A DNA stretch of 64,000 nt. Origin: Pseudobacter sp. (GTDB lineage: Bacteria; Bacteroidota; Bacteroidia; Chitinophagales; Chitinophagaceae). Below, piece by piece: positions 8,944 to 17,554 of the stretch. The stretch is taken from contig JAFIGX010000014.1 of the NCBI GenBank assembly GCA_017849455.1, forward strand, positions 248,001 to 312,000, in the 5' to 3' direction. The notes under the pieces are model-generated. The model did no database searches. It was not told the DNA's origin and was given only the letters and a program-made list of their open reading frames with translations. The stretch's first letter is position 1. The number at the start of each line of letters is the position of its first letter. A program made the translations under genes and the position numbers.

Positions 8944-9504
8944 ATGCCGTCCAATGACCAATTATACCACAGGTACCAGGAGGAGTTCTATCGATTCTAC
9001 GAGCCTCTTTGCCAATACGCTTTCACTTTCCTGAAGGAAATGAATACCTGCGAGGACATCGTACAGGATATCTTTCTTCATGTTTGGGAAAAAAAGAAGG
9101 ACCTGATAGGCAACGAGGCGTTGCGCTACTATCTTTACACGGCAGTCCGTAATAACTGCCTCACCAGCATACAGAAGAGCAGGAAGAACCCGCTTACCCC
9201 CCTTACCGGACAGGAATGGATACATGATCACAAAAACCAGCAAAATGCAGAGAAAGTCGAGGCCGATTTTTCACGTCTATTGGAACATGCCCTCGACCGT
9301 CTGCCACCCAAATGCCGGGAAGTATTCGTGCTGAGCAGGATGAGCAAGCTCACCTATCAGCAGATAGCCGATACCCTGGACATTTCCATTAAAACCGTTG
9401 AAAATCAGATGGGAAAAGCATTGAGGATACTGAGGGCCTTCCTCCAGGAGAAAGAGATTTTCGTGTCCGTACTGCTTATTTCATTGATTTATGGCCCTCT
9501 TTGA
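8944..9504 (+). CDS. RNA polymerase ECF sigma factor (FecI-like)
   Basis: The 186-aa product has sigma region 2 (about 5-75, including NTCEDIVQDIFLHVWEKK) and region 4 (about 115-165, with LPPKCREVF and a YQQIADTLDIS helix-turn-helix). It redirects RNA polymerase to a small regulon. It is followed by a FecR anti-sigma gene and a TonB receptor with an STN domain, the standard cell-surface signalling arrangement. The ATG at 8944 is preferred; an in-frame TTG lies 3 codons upstream but overlaps the promoter-like box. The target promoter probably includes the downstream receptor gene (inference). Confidence 0.92.
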   Translation: MPSNDQLYHRYQEEFYRFYEPLCQYAFTFLKEMNTCEDIVQDIFLHVWEKKKDLIGNEALRYYLYTAVRNNCLTSIQKSRKNPLTPLTGQEWIHDHKNQQNAEKVEADFSRLLEHALDRLPPKCREVFVLSRMSKLTYQQIADTLDISIKTVENQMGKALRILRAFLQEKEIFVSVLLISLIYGPL

Positions 9505-9569
9505 TAGGGGTTTTATAAAATTTTTAGTTCTAATATCAACCTATACCTATATCACCCTTCGATTCGCCC

Positions 9570-10547
9570 ATGAACGACCAAATTGCTGATATCATCGCTA
9601 AGAAACTGCAAGGGACCGCCAGCCAGGAAGAACTGGCCCAATGGCAGACATGGATGGATGCCAGTTCCCTGAACAGAATCCAATATGAACATTTCGTACG
9701 TATCTGGCAGGAAAGCGGCCCCATCCTGACCGGCCCCACCGTCGATACGGACGCTGCGTGGTCTAAGCTGGACCGCACCATTCAATCCCGTTACGAATCT
9801 ACGCTCCCTCCCATCATTCCTTTATATCTTAAACGGCTTTCCATTGCCATTGCCATCTTCGTGGCTTTTGTGGCCGCCTGGTATTTCTGGCATGAAGGCG
9901 GGCAGTCCTGGGAAACCTTTACTGCCGCCAATTCCAATCAGTCCATTGAGTTGTCCGATGGCTCTGTGATATTGCTCCGCAAGGGAAGTACGTTGAAATA
10001 CCCCCACTCCTTCAAGGCCCATGAGCGTTCCGTTCAACTGACCGGCGAAGCCTTTTTCCAGGTAAAGCATGATGAACAAAAACCCTTCCTCATCAATACT
10101 TCCAACTCTATGGTAAAAGTACTGGGCACTTCATTCCTCGTGCATTCCGGTAAGACTACCGATGAAGTAGTGGTGCAGGAAGGCAGGGTGAGCGTTCAGG
10201 CGAACCGGACCGGCCAAAAGGCAGTGGAATTGATCGCCGGGGAAAGACTGGTGCTTTCGGAAGGAGAAGCCAGGCAATCTACCGTGAACGACTCGAACTA
10301 CATCGCCTGGAAAACAGGACTGCTCGATTTCAAGGGCACACCACTCAAACAGGTATTGGAAGACATTGAGCACTATTACGATATACCAGTGCAATTGGAA
10401 CTTTCCGATAGCATCGATCTCGAAAAACTACACGTAACTGCCCGTTTCGAGAACCAGCCTGCAGAGCAGGTACTGGACGAGATCCGCCTGACCACCGGGT
10501 TAGAAACCAGAAAACAGGGGGATACTATAATTTTTTATAAGAAATAG
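9570..10547 (+). CDS. FecR-family anti-sigma factor
   Basis: The 325-aa inner-membrane protein holds the cognate ECF sigma inactive until the outer-membrane receptor signals. Residues 1-85 are cytoplasmic and acidic/Trp-rich, a single transmembrane helix spans about 89-107, the periplasmic FecR domain covers about 115-215 (with ELSDGSVILLRKGS), and a DUF4974 domain lies at about 255-325. The gene follows the sigma gene by 65 nt and is followed by the receptor after 70 nt. The length and domain order are typical of Bacteroidota FecR proteins. Confidence 0.92.
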   Translation: MNDQIADIIAKKLQGTASQEELAQWQTWMDASSLNRIQYEHFVRIWQESGPILTGPTVDTDAAWSKLDRTIQSRYESTLPPIIPLYLKRLSIAIAIFVAFVAAWYFWHEGGQSWETFTAANSNQSIELSDGSVILLRKGSTLKYPHSFKAHERSVQLTGEAFFQVKHDEQKPFLINTSNSMVKVLGTSFLVHSGKTTDEVVVQEGRVSVQANRTGQKAVELIAGERLVLSEGEARQSTVNDSNYIAWKTGLLDFKGTPLKQVLEDIEHYYDIPVQLELSDSIDLEKLHVTARFENQPAEQVLDEIRLTTGLETRKQGDTIIFYKK

Positions 10548-10617
10548 GCTCTAATTATTAGGGAAAAATGCCATATTGCTGCGTCAAAGCAAGGGATTAC
10601 CCTTCTTTTGCATCAGC

Positions 10618-13194
10618 ATGAAAGGACGTTTTCGACTAATACTGATCCTTATTATTCTCCCAACCATAACCGCCAACGCCCAACAGCAGCGGTTATTCGC
10701 GCGTTCCTGGCGTCCGTCCGTTCAACAAGCCACCATCCGGGAATTTCTCGAAGATATCAACCACCGGAGCGGAGTGATCATCGAATACTCTTCGAATAGC
10801 ATCGATACCGATAAGGTTGTGCTGCTCACCGGTTCACCATCTACATTGGGCGCCGTTCTCCAACAGGTGCTGAGGTCCCAGAAAATAAGAGTGATCGAAA
10901 AGAATAACAAGATCATCCTGGTTCCTTCCAATACCCCGCTGCCGGACGATGCATTCGTGATCATGTACGCAGTATTCGGTTTTATCAAGGAAGAGAATAG
11001 CGGCGAGCCGCTCTCAGACGCCAGTATTTTCGAATCTCTCCGCAAAAGAGGAACGCTTTCCAACCAGCATGGTTATTACACGCTATTATTGCCCGAAGGG
11101 GAACAAACGATCATTGTTACCTATACAGGCCATAGTCCGCGGCAACAGACCGTCAATGTGCGGGAGGATACAAGGCTCGACATACAACTCCCTATCAAAC
11201 CGGATATTTCGGAAGTGGTGATCTCCTCCGATGGCAGGCAGAAAAAAGAAGGGGCCGACAGGGTCGATGCAGATGGTTTCAACAATGTGATCGGCGAGCC
11301 GGATATCATGCGCTCGCTTTATTTATTGCCAGGCGTCAAGAATATATCGGAACTCCCCAACGGCATCCTGGTGCGCGGCGCCAATCCCGGCGAAAACCTG
11401 TTCCTGATGGATGGCAATCCTGTATTCAATCCTACCCACCTGTTGGGCTCCTTACCGATCGTGAACAGGACCTCTCTCAAATCCATGTACCTTTATAAGA
11501 GTAATTTCCCTGCCCGGTATGGCGGCGGCCTCTCTTCCGTGATGGATGTGGCCACCAAGGACGGTAATATGACCCAATGGAAAGGTGAGGCCAATGCAGG
11601 CGTACTGGCAGGATCGTTCACCATTGAAGGCCCCATCAAAAAAGACCGGACCGCCATGATGCTTTCATTTCGTCAAAGTTGGGTAAACCCTTTTCTCAAG
11701 CTCATCGGATCGGATGTGGCAGTGAAATTCTATGACCTTCAATTCAAGCTCACTCAACTGATCGGGAAGAAAGATAAGCTCATGCTCAATGTGTATGCCG
11801 GCGATGATAACCTGACCATGAAACAGGACAATATCAACAACCGGCATCAGTGGGGGAATAAGAATATTTCACTGGCATGGAACAGGCTCCTGGGCACCAG
11901 GGCTTTCATCAATACAGCGGTTAATATGAGCAGTTATAATAATATTGCCGGTTTCCGTTATTCCCTGTACGACAGTACCGGCTCACTGGTGCAAAACCGG
12001 GTTTATAATATCTTCTCCTCCATCCAACAATACAACCTTCGCAGCCAACTGGAAGTAGCCCTCTCCAACAATGTTCGCATGAACGTTGGCGGTAGGGTTT
12101 CCGAAACCCATATCAAACCATTCACCCGTACCGTAACGGAAGATTTTGTGGATGATCCCCAGGAATTCAGTTCCTTCCCTACCCTTTCATTCCGTGAATA
12201 TGTATTGTTCTATGAGAACGAGATCCGCGCCGGTCAGCATTTTCTCCTCAGGCCCGGCCTGCATTTCTCTCATTACGATTACAATGATTTTCATTACAAT
12301 ACCCTGCAGCCCCGCCTGTATACGGCCTGGCGGCCGCACAGGTTCCACCAGGTAAGCCTTTCCTGGAGCCAGATGGCCCAATACCTGCACCTGGTCACCA
12401 ATCCATATCTCGGTGTGAACAGCGATGCCTGGGTGCCTGCTACCCGGAAACTGTATCCTGAGAAAAGCCAGATGATCAACCTGGGCTATTCCTACCTGAA
12501 CCAGCGAAAGATCCTGATCAGCCTGGAAGGTTATTACAAGCAATTGATGAACGTAACGAATTATGTGGAAGGAAAGAACCTTTTTCTCAATAATACAACG
12601 TGGGAACAGAATATCCAATCCGGTAAAGGCTGGAGCTATGGAACGGAACTGATGGTAAGCAAGAAAACAGACAGGTGGCAGGCGCAGCTCAGTTATACCT
12701 TATCATGGAACTGGCGTCAGTTCAAGAGCGTGAACAAAGGCAACCGGTTCCCTTACAAATACGATCGCCGACATGACCTGAGCGCAGCAGCCACTTACAG
12801 GATCTCGAACAAGTGGTCGGCTTCAGGTATGTGGACCTTCGCCACCGGTGATGTGTTCACCCTGCCGAGCCTTATCTATCCTGATTTCGATGATGCACAA
12901 CAGATACGTGATCCGATGTCCCCGCAGGAGTACCGGCTCATTTATCATTCAACCGATAACAACCGTTATCGTACGCCAGCCTATCACAGGCTCGACATTT
13001 CTGTCGGTTACCTGCATGCCTGGAAGACAAATATTCCGGCTAAATTGCTGATGGGGATCTACAACGTTTATGGTGCGCCCAGTCAATATGTGTACGACCT
13101 GGAAGGCACCCTGGGCAAGCGATCGCTGGTGGTGACCACGAGGTACCAGTTCTTTACGATAACACCCTATGTTTCGTATACGGTAAGTTTTTAA
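10618..13194 (+). CDS. TonB-dependent receptor with STN signalling domain
   Basis: The 858-aa outer-membrane protein has a clean signal peptide (about 1-22, ending in ANAQ) when started at the ATG at 10618; a TTG 14 codons upstream would spoil it. After the signal come a secretin/TonB short N-terminal domain (STN, about 25-95), a carboxypeptidase-like regulatory beta-sandwich (about 110-190), a plug (about 225-330, with GILVRGANPGENLFLMDG) and a 22-strand-type barrel ending in an aromatic C-terminus (VSYTVSF). The STN domain is the part that contacts FecR, so this receptor should both import a ligand and switch on the upstream sigma factor. There is no SusD gene, which argues against a standard glycan utilisation locus. 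The ligand is unknown; a siderophore, metal or peptide is possible. Confidence 0.9.
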   Translation: MKGRFRLILILIILPTITANAQQQRLFARSWRPSVQQATIREFLEDINHRSGVIIEYSSNSIDTDKVVLLTGSPSTLGAVLQQVLRSQKIRVIEKNNKIILVPSNTPLPDDAFVIMYAVFGFIKEENSGEPLSDASIFESLRKRGTLSNQHGYYTLLLPEGEQTIIVTYTGHSPRQQTVNVREDTRLDIQLPIKPDISEVVISSDGRQKKEGADRVDADGFNNVIGEPDIMRSLYLLPGVKNISELPNGILVRGANPGENLFLMDGNPVFNPTHLLGSLPIVNRTSLKSMYLYKSNFPARYGGGLSSVMDVATKDGNMTQWKGEANAGVLAGSFTIEGPIKKDRTAMMLSFRQSWVNPFLKLIGSDVAVKFYDLQFKLTQLIGKKDKLMLNVYAGDDNLTMKQDNINNRHQWGNKNISLAWNRLLGTRAFINTAVNMSSYNNIAGFRYSLYDSTGSLVQNRVYNIFSSIQQYNLRSQLEVALSNNVRMNVGGRVSETHIKPFTRTVTEDFVDDPQEFSSFPTLSFREYVLFYENEIRAGQHFLLRPGLHFSHYDYNDFHYNTLQPRLYTAWRPHRFHQVSLSWSQMAQYLHLVTNPYLGVNSDAWVPATRKLYPEKSQMINLGYSYLNQRKILISLEGYYKQLMNVTNYVEGKNLFLNNTTWEQNIQSGKGWSYGTELMVSKKTDRWQAQLSYTLSWNWRQFKSVNKGNRFPYKYDRRHDLSAAATYRISNKWSASGMWTFATGDVFTLPSLIYPDFDDAQQIRDPMSPQEYRLIYHSTDNNRYRTPAYHRLDISVGYLHAWKTNIPAKLLMGIYNVYGAPSQYVYDLEGTLGKRSLVVTTRYQFFTITPYVSYTVSF

Positions 13195-13197
13195 AAA

Positions 13198-14277
13198 TTG
13201 AATTTGAACAGATCGATCCATACCAGTTTTCAAACCTTCGCCCAAACGGGTTGGACCGGCATTCTATTGTTGCTGCTTTTCACGGCGGGTTCCTGCAAAA
13301 AGAATTTTCTGCCCGACCAGTCAGGCGATGATAAGATCGTGATACTCGCCGAGATCACAGCAGGCGATATGGCAAGGGTGCCCATCTCCAAAACTATCCA
13401 TGCCGGTGGTGGTAACCTGGTGAATTTTGAAAAACTCAACGATGCCACCGTAACCCTGCAGGAAGGCAATCATTCCAAATGGCTGATGAAAGTCGATAAG
13501 TCTGCCCAGTACGCCGACAACCCCGCCTGTGTTTTCTATTACCGTCATAACTTCAAATACAATACCTTCTATACGCTGGAAGTGCAGCATCCGGTGCTCG
13601 GTAATGCCAAAGCCGTTACAATAATACCGCCACCACTGCCGCATATAACGATCGATACCGTGCATTCGCTGCATCAGGGCAAACAAGTATTGAAAGTAAC
13701 GCTGGAATGGAAGGATTCAGCCGGCCGGGCTGATCTCTACATCGTCGAAGCTGTTAAACAGTTGATCAAAATGCGCCGCTATTTTTATTTTGGCGGTACC
13801 AGGTATGATTATGATACGAAGGATGGAGCTAAATTGTTTGAGCAGGTGAAAGATAGGCCCGGCGTACGTTTGCTGCTCGATACGTTATTACAGCAAAAGT
13901 TTTTGCGGCTCAATCTCTATTCTTCCGATAAGAATCTCGACAATTTCCGTTTCGAAAACCCCGAGAGCGCCATGCGCAGGATGTTCCTGACCGACCAGGC
14001 GTTCAATGGGGAGACCTACAAACTGGTCTTCAGTATCGACAAGGACCTGTTCACTGCTTCCACCCCCGATCAGAAAGGCCGGATACTGTTGCAGATGAAA
14101 TCTGCGAGCAAGGACTTATACAAATACCTTGTCACCTACGAAAAATATAAAACGGAATTCGGATCTATCCCGGCCAACCAGTTGACCTCTCCTGCCGGGA
14201 ACGTTCTGAACGGGCTGGGCGTATTCGGGGGAGATACACAACGGGAGATCGTTTGGTATTATGATGAACTGAAATGA
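13198..14277 (+). CDS. DUF4249 family lipoprotein
   Basis: The 359-aa product has a hydrophobic stretch followed by a lipobox ending at Cys33, so it is a lipoprotein, probably of the outer membrane. The mature part shows the DUF4249 pattern: an N-terminal beta-sandwich with VILAEI and a DATVTLQEG motif, then a large beta-rich domain. Such proteins are regularly encoded beside TonB receptors in Bacteroidota and may serve as their surface partner, but no biochemical role is established that I know of. It starts with TTG 3 nt after the receptor stop, so coupling is likely; no ATG is available before the signal peptide. Confidence 0.8.
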   Translation: MNLNRSIHTSFQTFAQTGWTGILLLLLFTAGSCKKNFLPDQSGDDKIVILAEITAGDMARVPISKTIHAGGGNLVNFEKLNDATVTLQEGNHSKWLMKVDKSAQYADNPACVFYYRHNFKYNTFYTLEVQHPVLGNAKAVTIIPPPLPHITIDTVHSLHQGKQVLKVTLEWKDSAGRADLYIVEAVKQLIKMRRYFYFGGTRYDYDTKDGAKLFEQVKDRPGVRLLLDTLLQQKFLRLNLYSSDKNLDNFRFENPESAMRRMFLTDQAFNGETYKLVFSIDKDLFTASTPDQKGRILLQMKSASKDLYKYLVTYEKYKTEFGSIPANQLTSPAGNVLNGLGVFGGDTQREIVWYYDELK

Positions 14278-14310
14278 GGTCTGAAGTCAGATGTCTGACC
14301 TCCGACTTCC
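14275..14310. repeat. Family C short hairpin, copy C3
   Basis: GTCAGA (14286-14291) and TCTGAC (14294-14299) form a perfect 6-bp hairpin, and GAAGTC (14283-14288) with GACTTC (14304-14309) is an alternative outer pair. It begins at the DUF4249 TGA with the same TGAGGTC string as copy C1 and lies between convergent genes, so it may be a reduced family C copy acting as a bidirectional terminator. Confidence 0.45.
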
Positions 14311-14321
14311 ATCATCATCCT

Positions 14322-15356
14322 TTACCCGCCCGGCATTTTCTTTTCCTGCCTCAGGTTCTTTAAAGAAGGGTCCATCTGGATGGCCTGATCACAGAGCTGC
14401 ATACCTTTTTGCTTCTCGCCTTTTTTCTGGTAAGCAAGTCCGATCATATAAAGTGCGTTGGCATTCTTCTTGTCGATGGCCAGTATCCTGTCCCAGTAAT
14501 CGATCGCTTCCTGGTATTTTCCATTTTTGAAATAAGCATCCCCGATATTATACAGCAATTCCTGGTCATTCGGTTTGCGTTGCAGCAATTGCTGCATGAT
14601 CACCGCTCCTTTTTCGAAGTTGCCGGTATTGAGATAGGCATTGCCCAGGTTCTCGAGATAATCCAGTGTTGGCTTATACCCTTTGGCCCCTGCCCTTTCA
14701 AGCCAGTATACGGCTTTCTTGTCGTCGGGAATGGCAAAATACGCCAGCCCTGCTTCATACATCCAGGTAGCATTGGATGAATCCCGCTCGATAGCCTGTT
14801 CATAACAGCCGGCCGCTCTCTTATAATTGCTCATCTCAATAAAACAACGGGCAGCGATATAAGGCGTTTCTGCTTTTTTGGGATCATCTTTGAATGCAAG
14901 CTCGCAATAGCGCAGGGCCTCCCCATAATTCTCCAGTTCATAATTGCTTTTAGCGATGATGAAGTTCACCGGTTTGGCAATCTTCAGTTGCTGCATTTTC
15001 TGGGCATATTTGATGGCGTCTGCCCATTTGCGCATATTGAGGGAAAGCGTAGTGAGGTTCTCTGCCACTATCGGGTGGTTCGCATCGATCTGTTCGGCCA
15101 GGAGAAATTTTTCCCTGGCTTCTGCATACCTGTTCTGCTCTATCAGCACAGCACCGAGCTCGATCAGGGTATTGAGATTTTTGGGAGCGAATTGATGGGC
15201 TTTCGTGAATTGCTTTTCCGCTTCGCGGAAGCGGCGGGCCTGTTTTTCCTGCATACCGAGTTGCAGGTAATGATCGGCGCTATCCGTATTCTGCCCATAT
15301 CCGGTATTGAAGGTGGACAGGGCCGCACAGGTCCATACGATCAGGTACTTTCGCAT
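14322..15356 (-). CDS. Exported tetratricopeptide-repeat protein
   Basis: The 344-aa product has a signal peptide (about 1-21, ending in GYGQ) and then eight or so consecutive TPR units covering nearly the whole chain. Typical units include ADHYLQLGMQEKQARRFREAE near residue 30 and LYNIGDAYFKNGKYQEAIDY near residue 270. There is no enzymatic domain and no lipobox. A periplasmic scaffold role is likely; the partner is unknown. It follows glgB on the same strand with a 49-nt gap, so co-transcription is possible but a functional link is not implied. Confidence 0.8.
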   Translation of the reverse strand: MRKYLIVWTCAALSTFNTGYGQNTDSADHYLQLGMQEKQARRFREAEKQFTKAHQFAPKNLNTLIELGAVLIEQNRYAEAREKFLLAEQIDANHPIVAENLTTLSLNMRKWADAIKYAQKMQQLKIAKPVNFIIAKSNYELENYGEALRYCELAFKDDPKKAETPYIAARCFIEMSNYKRAAGCYEQAIERDSSNATWMYEAGLAYFAIPDDKKAVYWLERAGAKGYKPTLDYLENLGNAYLNTGNFEKGAVIMQQLLQRKPNDQELLYNIGDAYFKNGKYQEAIDYWDRILAIDKKNANALYMIGLAYQKKGEKQKGMQLCDQAIQMDPSLKNLRQEKKMPGG

Positions 15357-15405
15357 ATTTTTCGATTAACAGGATAAGGGATCTGGTAAAGGTTATCGTA
15401 AAAGG

Positions 15406-17355
15406 CTATTTCAACACTATGGCTCCCAACGGCGGGAGGTGTACATTTATTTCGTATTGCTTTTCCTTTTTATCCACAATGGTAGTGATTATTTCCGGGT
15501 TGAATACATCCCCTGTTCCCCAGTATTTCTTATCGTCGCTGTTGAATATCTCTTTCCATTCGCTTTTCCCATAGGTGTAGAGTTTCCAATCCCTCCTCAC
15601 CACGGGTGTAAGGTTGAGGATGATCAGGAGGTCATCAGCTTCATCCTTGCCTTTGCGGCGGTAAACCACTACACATTCTTCGCGGTGATTGAGGTCTACC
15701 CATTCAAAGCCATGGATATTGAACTGATTCTCGTAAAGGGCAGGCTCATTTCGCAACAAGTTATTGAGGTCGCGCACGCAATCCCGCAAAAGCCTGTGGG
15801 ATTCGAATTGCAGCAGGTCCCATTGAAGCTCACTTTTATAATTCCATTCTTCGGTAGCCCCGAACTCATTGCCCATGAACAATAATTTACCGCCGGGATG
15901 GGTGAACATATAAGTATACAAAGTGCGCAGGTTGGCGAATTTCTGCCATTCATCACCCGGCATCTTATACAGCATGGGGCTTTTGCCGTGTACCACTTCA
16001 TCATGACTGAGCGGCAACATGAAGTTCTCATCATAATAGTACATCATGCTGAAAGAGAACTTATCCTGGTGATATTGCCGGTGGATGGGGTCCATCTTGA
16101 AATAATCCAGGGTATCGTGCATCCATCCCATCATCCATTTCATGCCGAAGCCCAGTCCGTTATCGAAAGTGGGTTTCGATACGCCCGGCCAGTCAGTTGC
16201 TTCTTCGGCAATGGTCTGCACATCCGGGAAATCGCGGAAGATGGTCTCATTGAGGTCTTTGATGAAAGCGATGGCTTCGAGGTTGCCATCTCCTCCAAAC
16301 TCGTTGGGCTCCCACTGGCCATGCTGACGCGAATAATTCAATTTAAGCATAGAGCTTACAGCATCCACGCGAATGCCATCTGCGTGGAATTTATCGAACC
16401 AGAAGCGGGCGCCGCTGATGAGGAATGATTTTACCTCTCCCCGTTTATAATTGAAGATATAACTGTTCCAGTCGGGATGAAATCCTTTCCGCATGTCGGC
16501 ATATTCGTAAGTGTGCGTGCCGTCGAACAGGAAGAGCCCGTGCGCATCGTAGGGAAAGTGGGATGGCACCCAGTCGAGGATGATGCCGATATTTTCGCGG
16601 TGCAGGGCATCTACCAGCGCCATGAACCCTTGCGGATCGCCGAAGCGTGAGGTAGGAGCAAAAAAACCTGTGCCCTGGTAACCCCAGCTTCCATCGAAAG
16701 GGTGTTCGGTAACGGGCATGAACTCTACATGCGTAAAGCCCATCTCCTTTACATAAGGAACGAGCTTCCCGCGGATGATATCGTAACTGTTATAGGATTC
16801 TTCATTGTTCCGGTCGGGCCGCATCCAACTGCCGAGATGCACCTCATAAACACTCCAGGGAGCGAACAGGGAATTGTGGCGGTGACGTGACTGCATCCAT
16901 TCTTCATCGTTCCATCCATAATGCAGGTCCCAGGTAATGGAAGCCGTATCCGGCCTGCGTTCCCAGAAATTGGCATAGGGATCGCCCTTGTCCATCTGCC
17001 GGCCTTTGTATCCATGAATATGATACTTGTACACCTCACCTTTACGGATATGCGGAATAAAGCCTTCCCAGATCCCCGAATTATCGAGCCGTACGAAGAG
17101 CGGGTGTGCGGCGGGGTCCCAATCGTTGAAATTGCCGATCACGGAAATAAAAGTGGCATTGGGCGCCCACACGGCGAAGTAATAACCATGTTGACCCAGT
17201 ACTTCCGCCTGGTGTGATCCGAACAGATCATACAGGCGATAATGAGTGCCCTGCTGAAAATTCTTCACATCTTCATCCGTAAAAAATGAATAGTTCCAAA
17301 CGGGTCCTGTGCTATCGACGAAGTTGAGCTCTTCGTATTTTTGGGGCAAAGCCAA
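15406..17355 (-). CDS. glgB: 1,4-alpha-glucan branching enzyme
   Basis: GlgB cuts alpha-1,4 chains and rejoins them through alpha-1,6 bonds to branch glycogen. The 649-aa product has the CBM48 N-terminal domain (about 45-140, with GNFNDWDP), the GH13 catalytic barrel and the C-terminal all-beta domain. GH13 signatures are clear: DWVPSHFP at 261-268, GIRVDAVSSM with nucleophile D331, IAEEATDWP with the acid/base Glu at 384/385, and LSHDEVVHGK with D452. The start is TTG; no in-frame ATG lies close enough upstream. glgC and glgA lie 6-9 kb away on the same strand, separated by an ABC-type permease gene on the other strand. Confidence 0.95.
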   Translation of the reverse strand: MALPQKYEELNFVDSTGPVWNYSFFTDEDVKNFQQGTHYRLYDLFGSHQAEVLGQHGYYFAVWAPNATFISVIGNFNDWDPAAHPLFVRLDNSGIWEGFIPHIRKGEVYKYHIHGYKGRQMDKGDPYANFWERRPDTASITWDLHYGWNDEEWMQSRHRHNSLFAPWSVYEVHLGSWMRPDRNNEESYNSYDIIRGKLVPYVKEMGFTHVEFMPVTEHPFDGSWGYQGTGFFAPTSRFGDPQGFMALVDALHRENIGIILDWVPSHFPYDAHGLFLFDGTHTYEYADMRKGFHPDWNSYIFNYKRGEVKSFLISGARFWFDKFHADGIRVDAVSSMLKLNYSRQHGQWEPNEFGGDGNLEAIAFIKDLNETIFRDFPDVQTIAEEATDWPGVSKPTFDNGLGFGMKWMMGWMHDTLDYFKMDPIHRQYHQDKFSFSMMYYYDENFMLPLSHDEVVHGKSPMLYKMPGDEWQKFANLRTLYTYMFTHPGGKLLFMGNEFGATEEWNYKSELQWDLLQFESHRLLRDCVRDLNNLLRNEPALYENQFNIHGFEWVDLNHREECVVVYRRKGKDEADDLLIILNLTPVVRRDWKLYTYGKSEWKEIFNSDDKKYWGTGDVFNPEIITTIVDKKEKQYEINVHLPPLGAIVLK

Positions 17356-17554
17356 GTGGTAAAGTTTTACAGTTTATGTGGTGGTTACCAGCTTAAAGAT
17401 ACAGGAAATCGGCCGATGGTCTATGGATTGACCGGGATGCGAAAATGAACGGCGGGTGTACTAAAAACGGACAGCTTTCAACCCTATTCCATTTTTTAAA
17501 ACCCTGTTAATCAGAAGTCAATAAGAATGGTATTTTTTTGGCAAGGACAATGAC

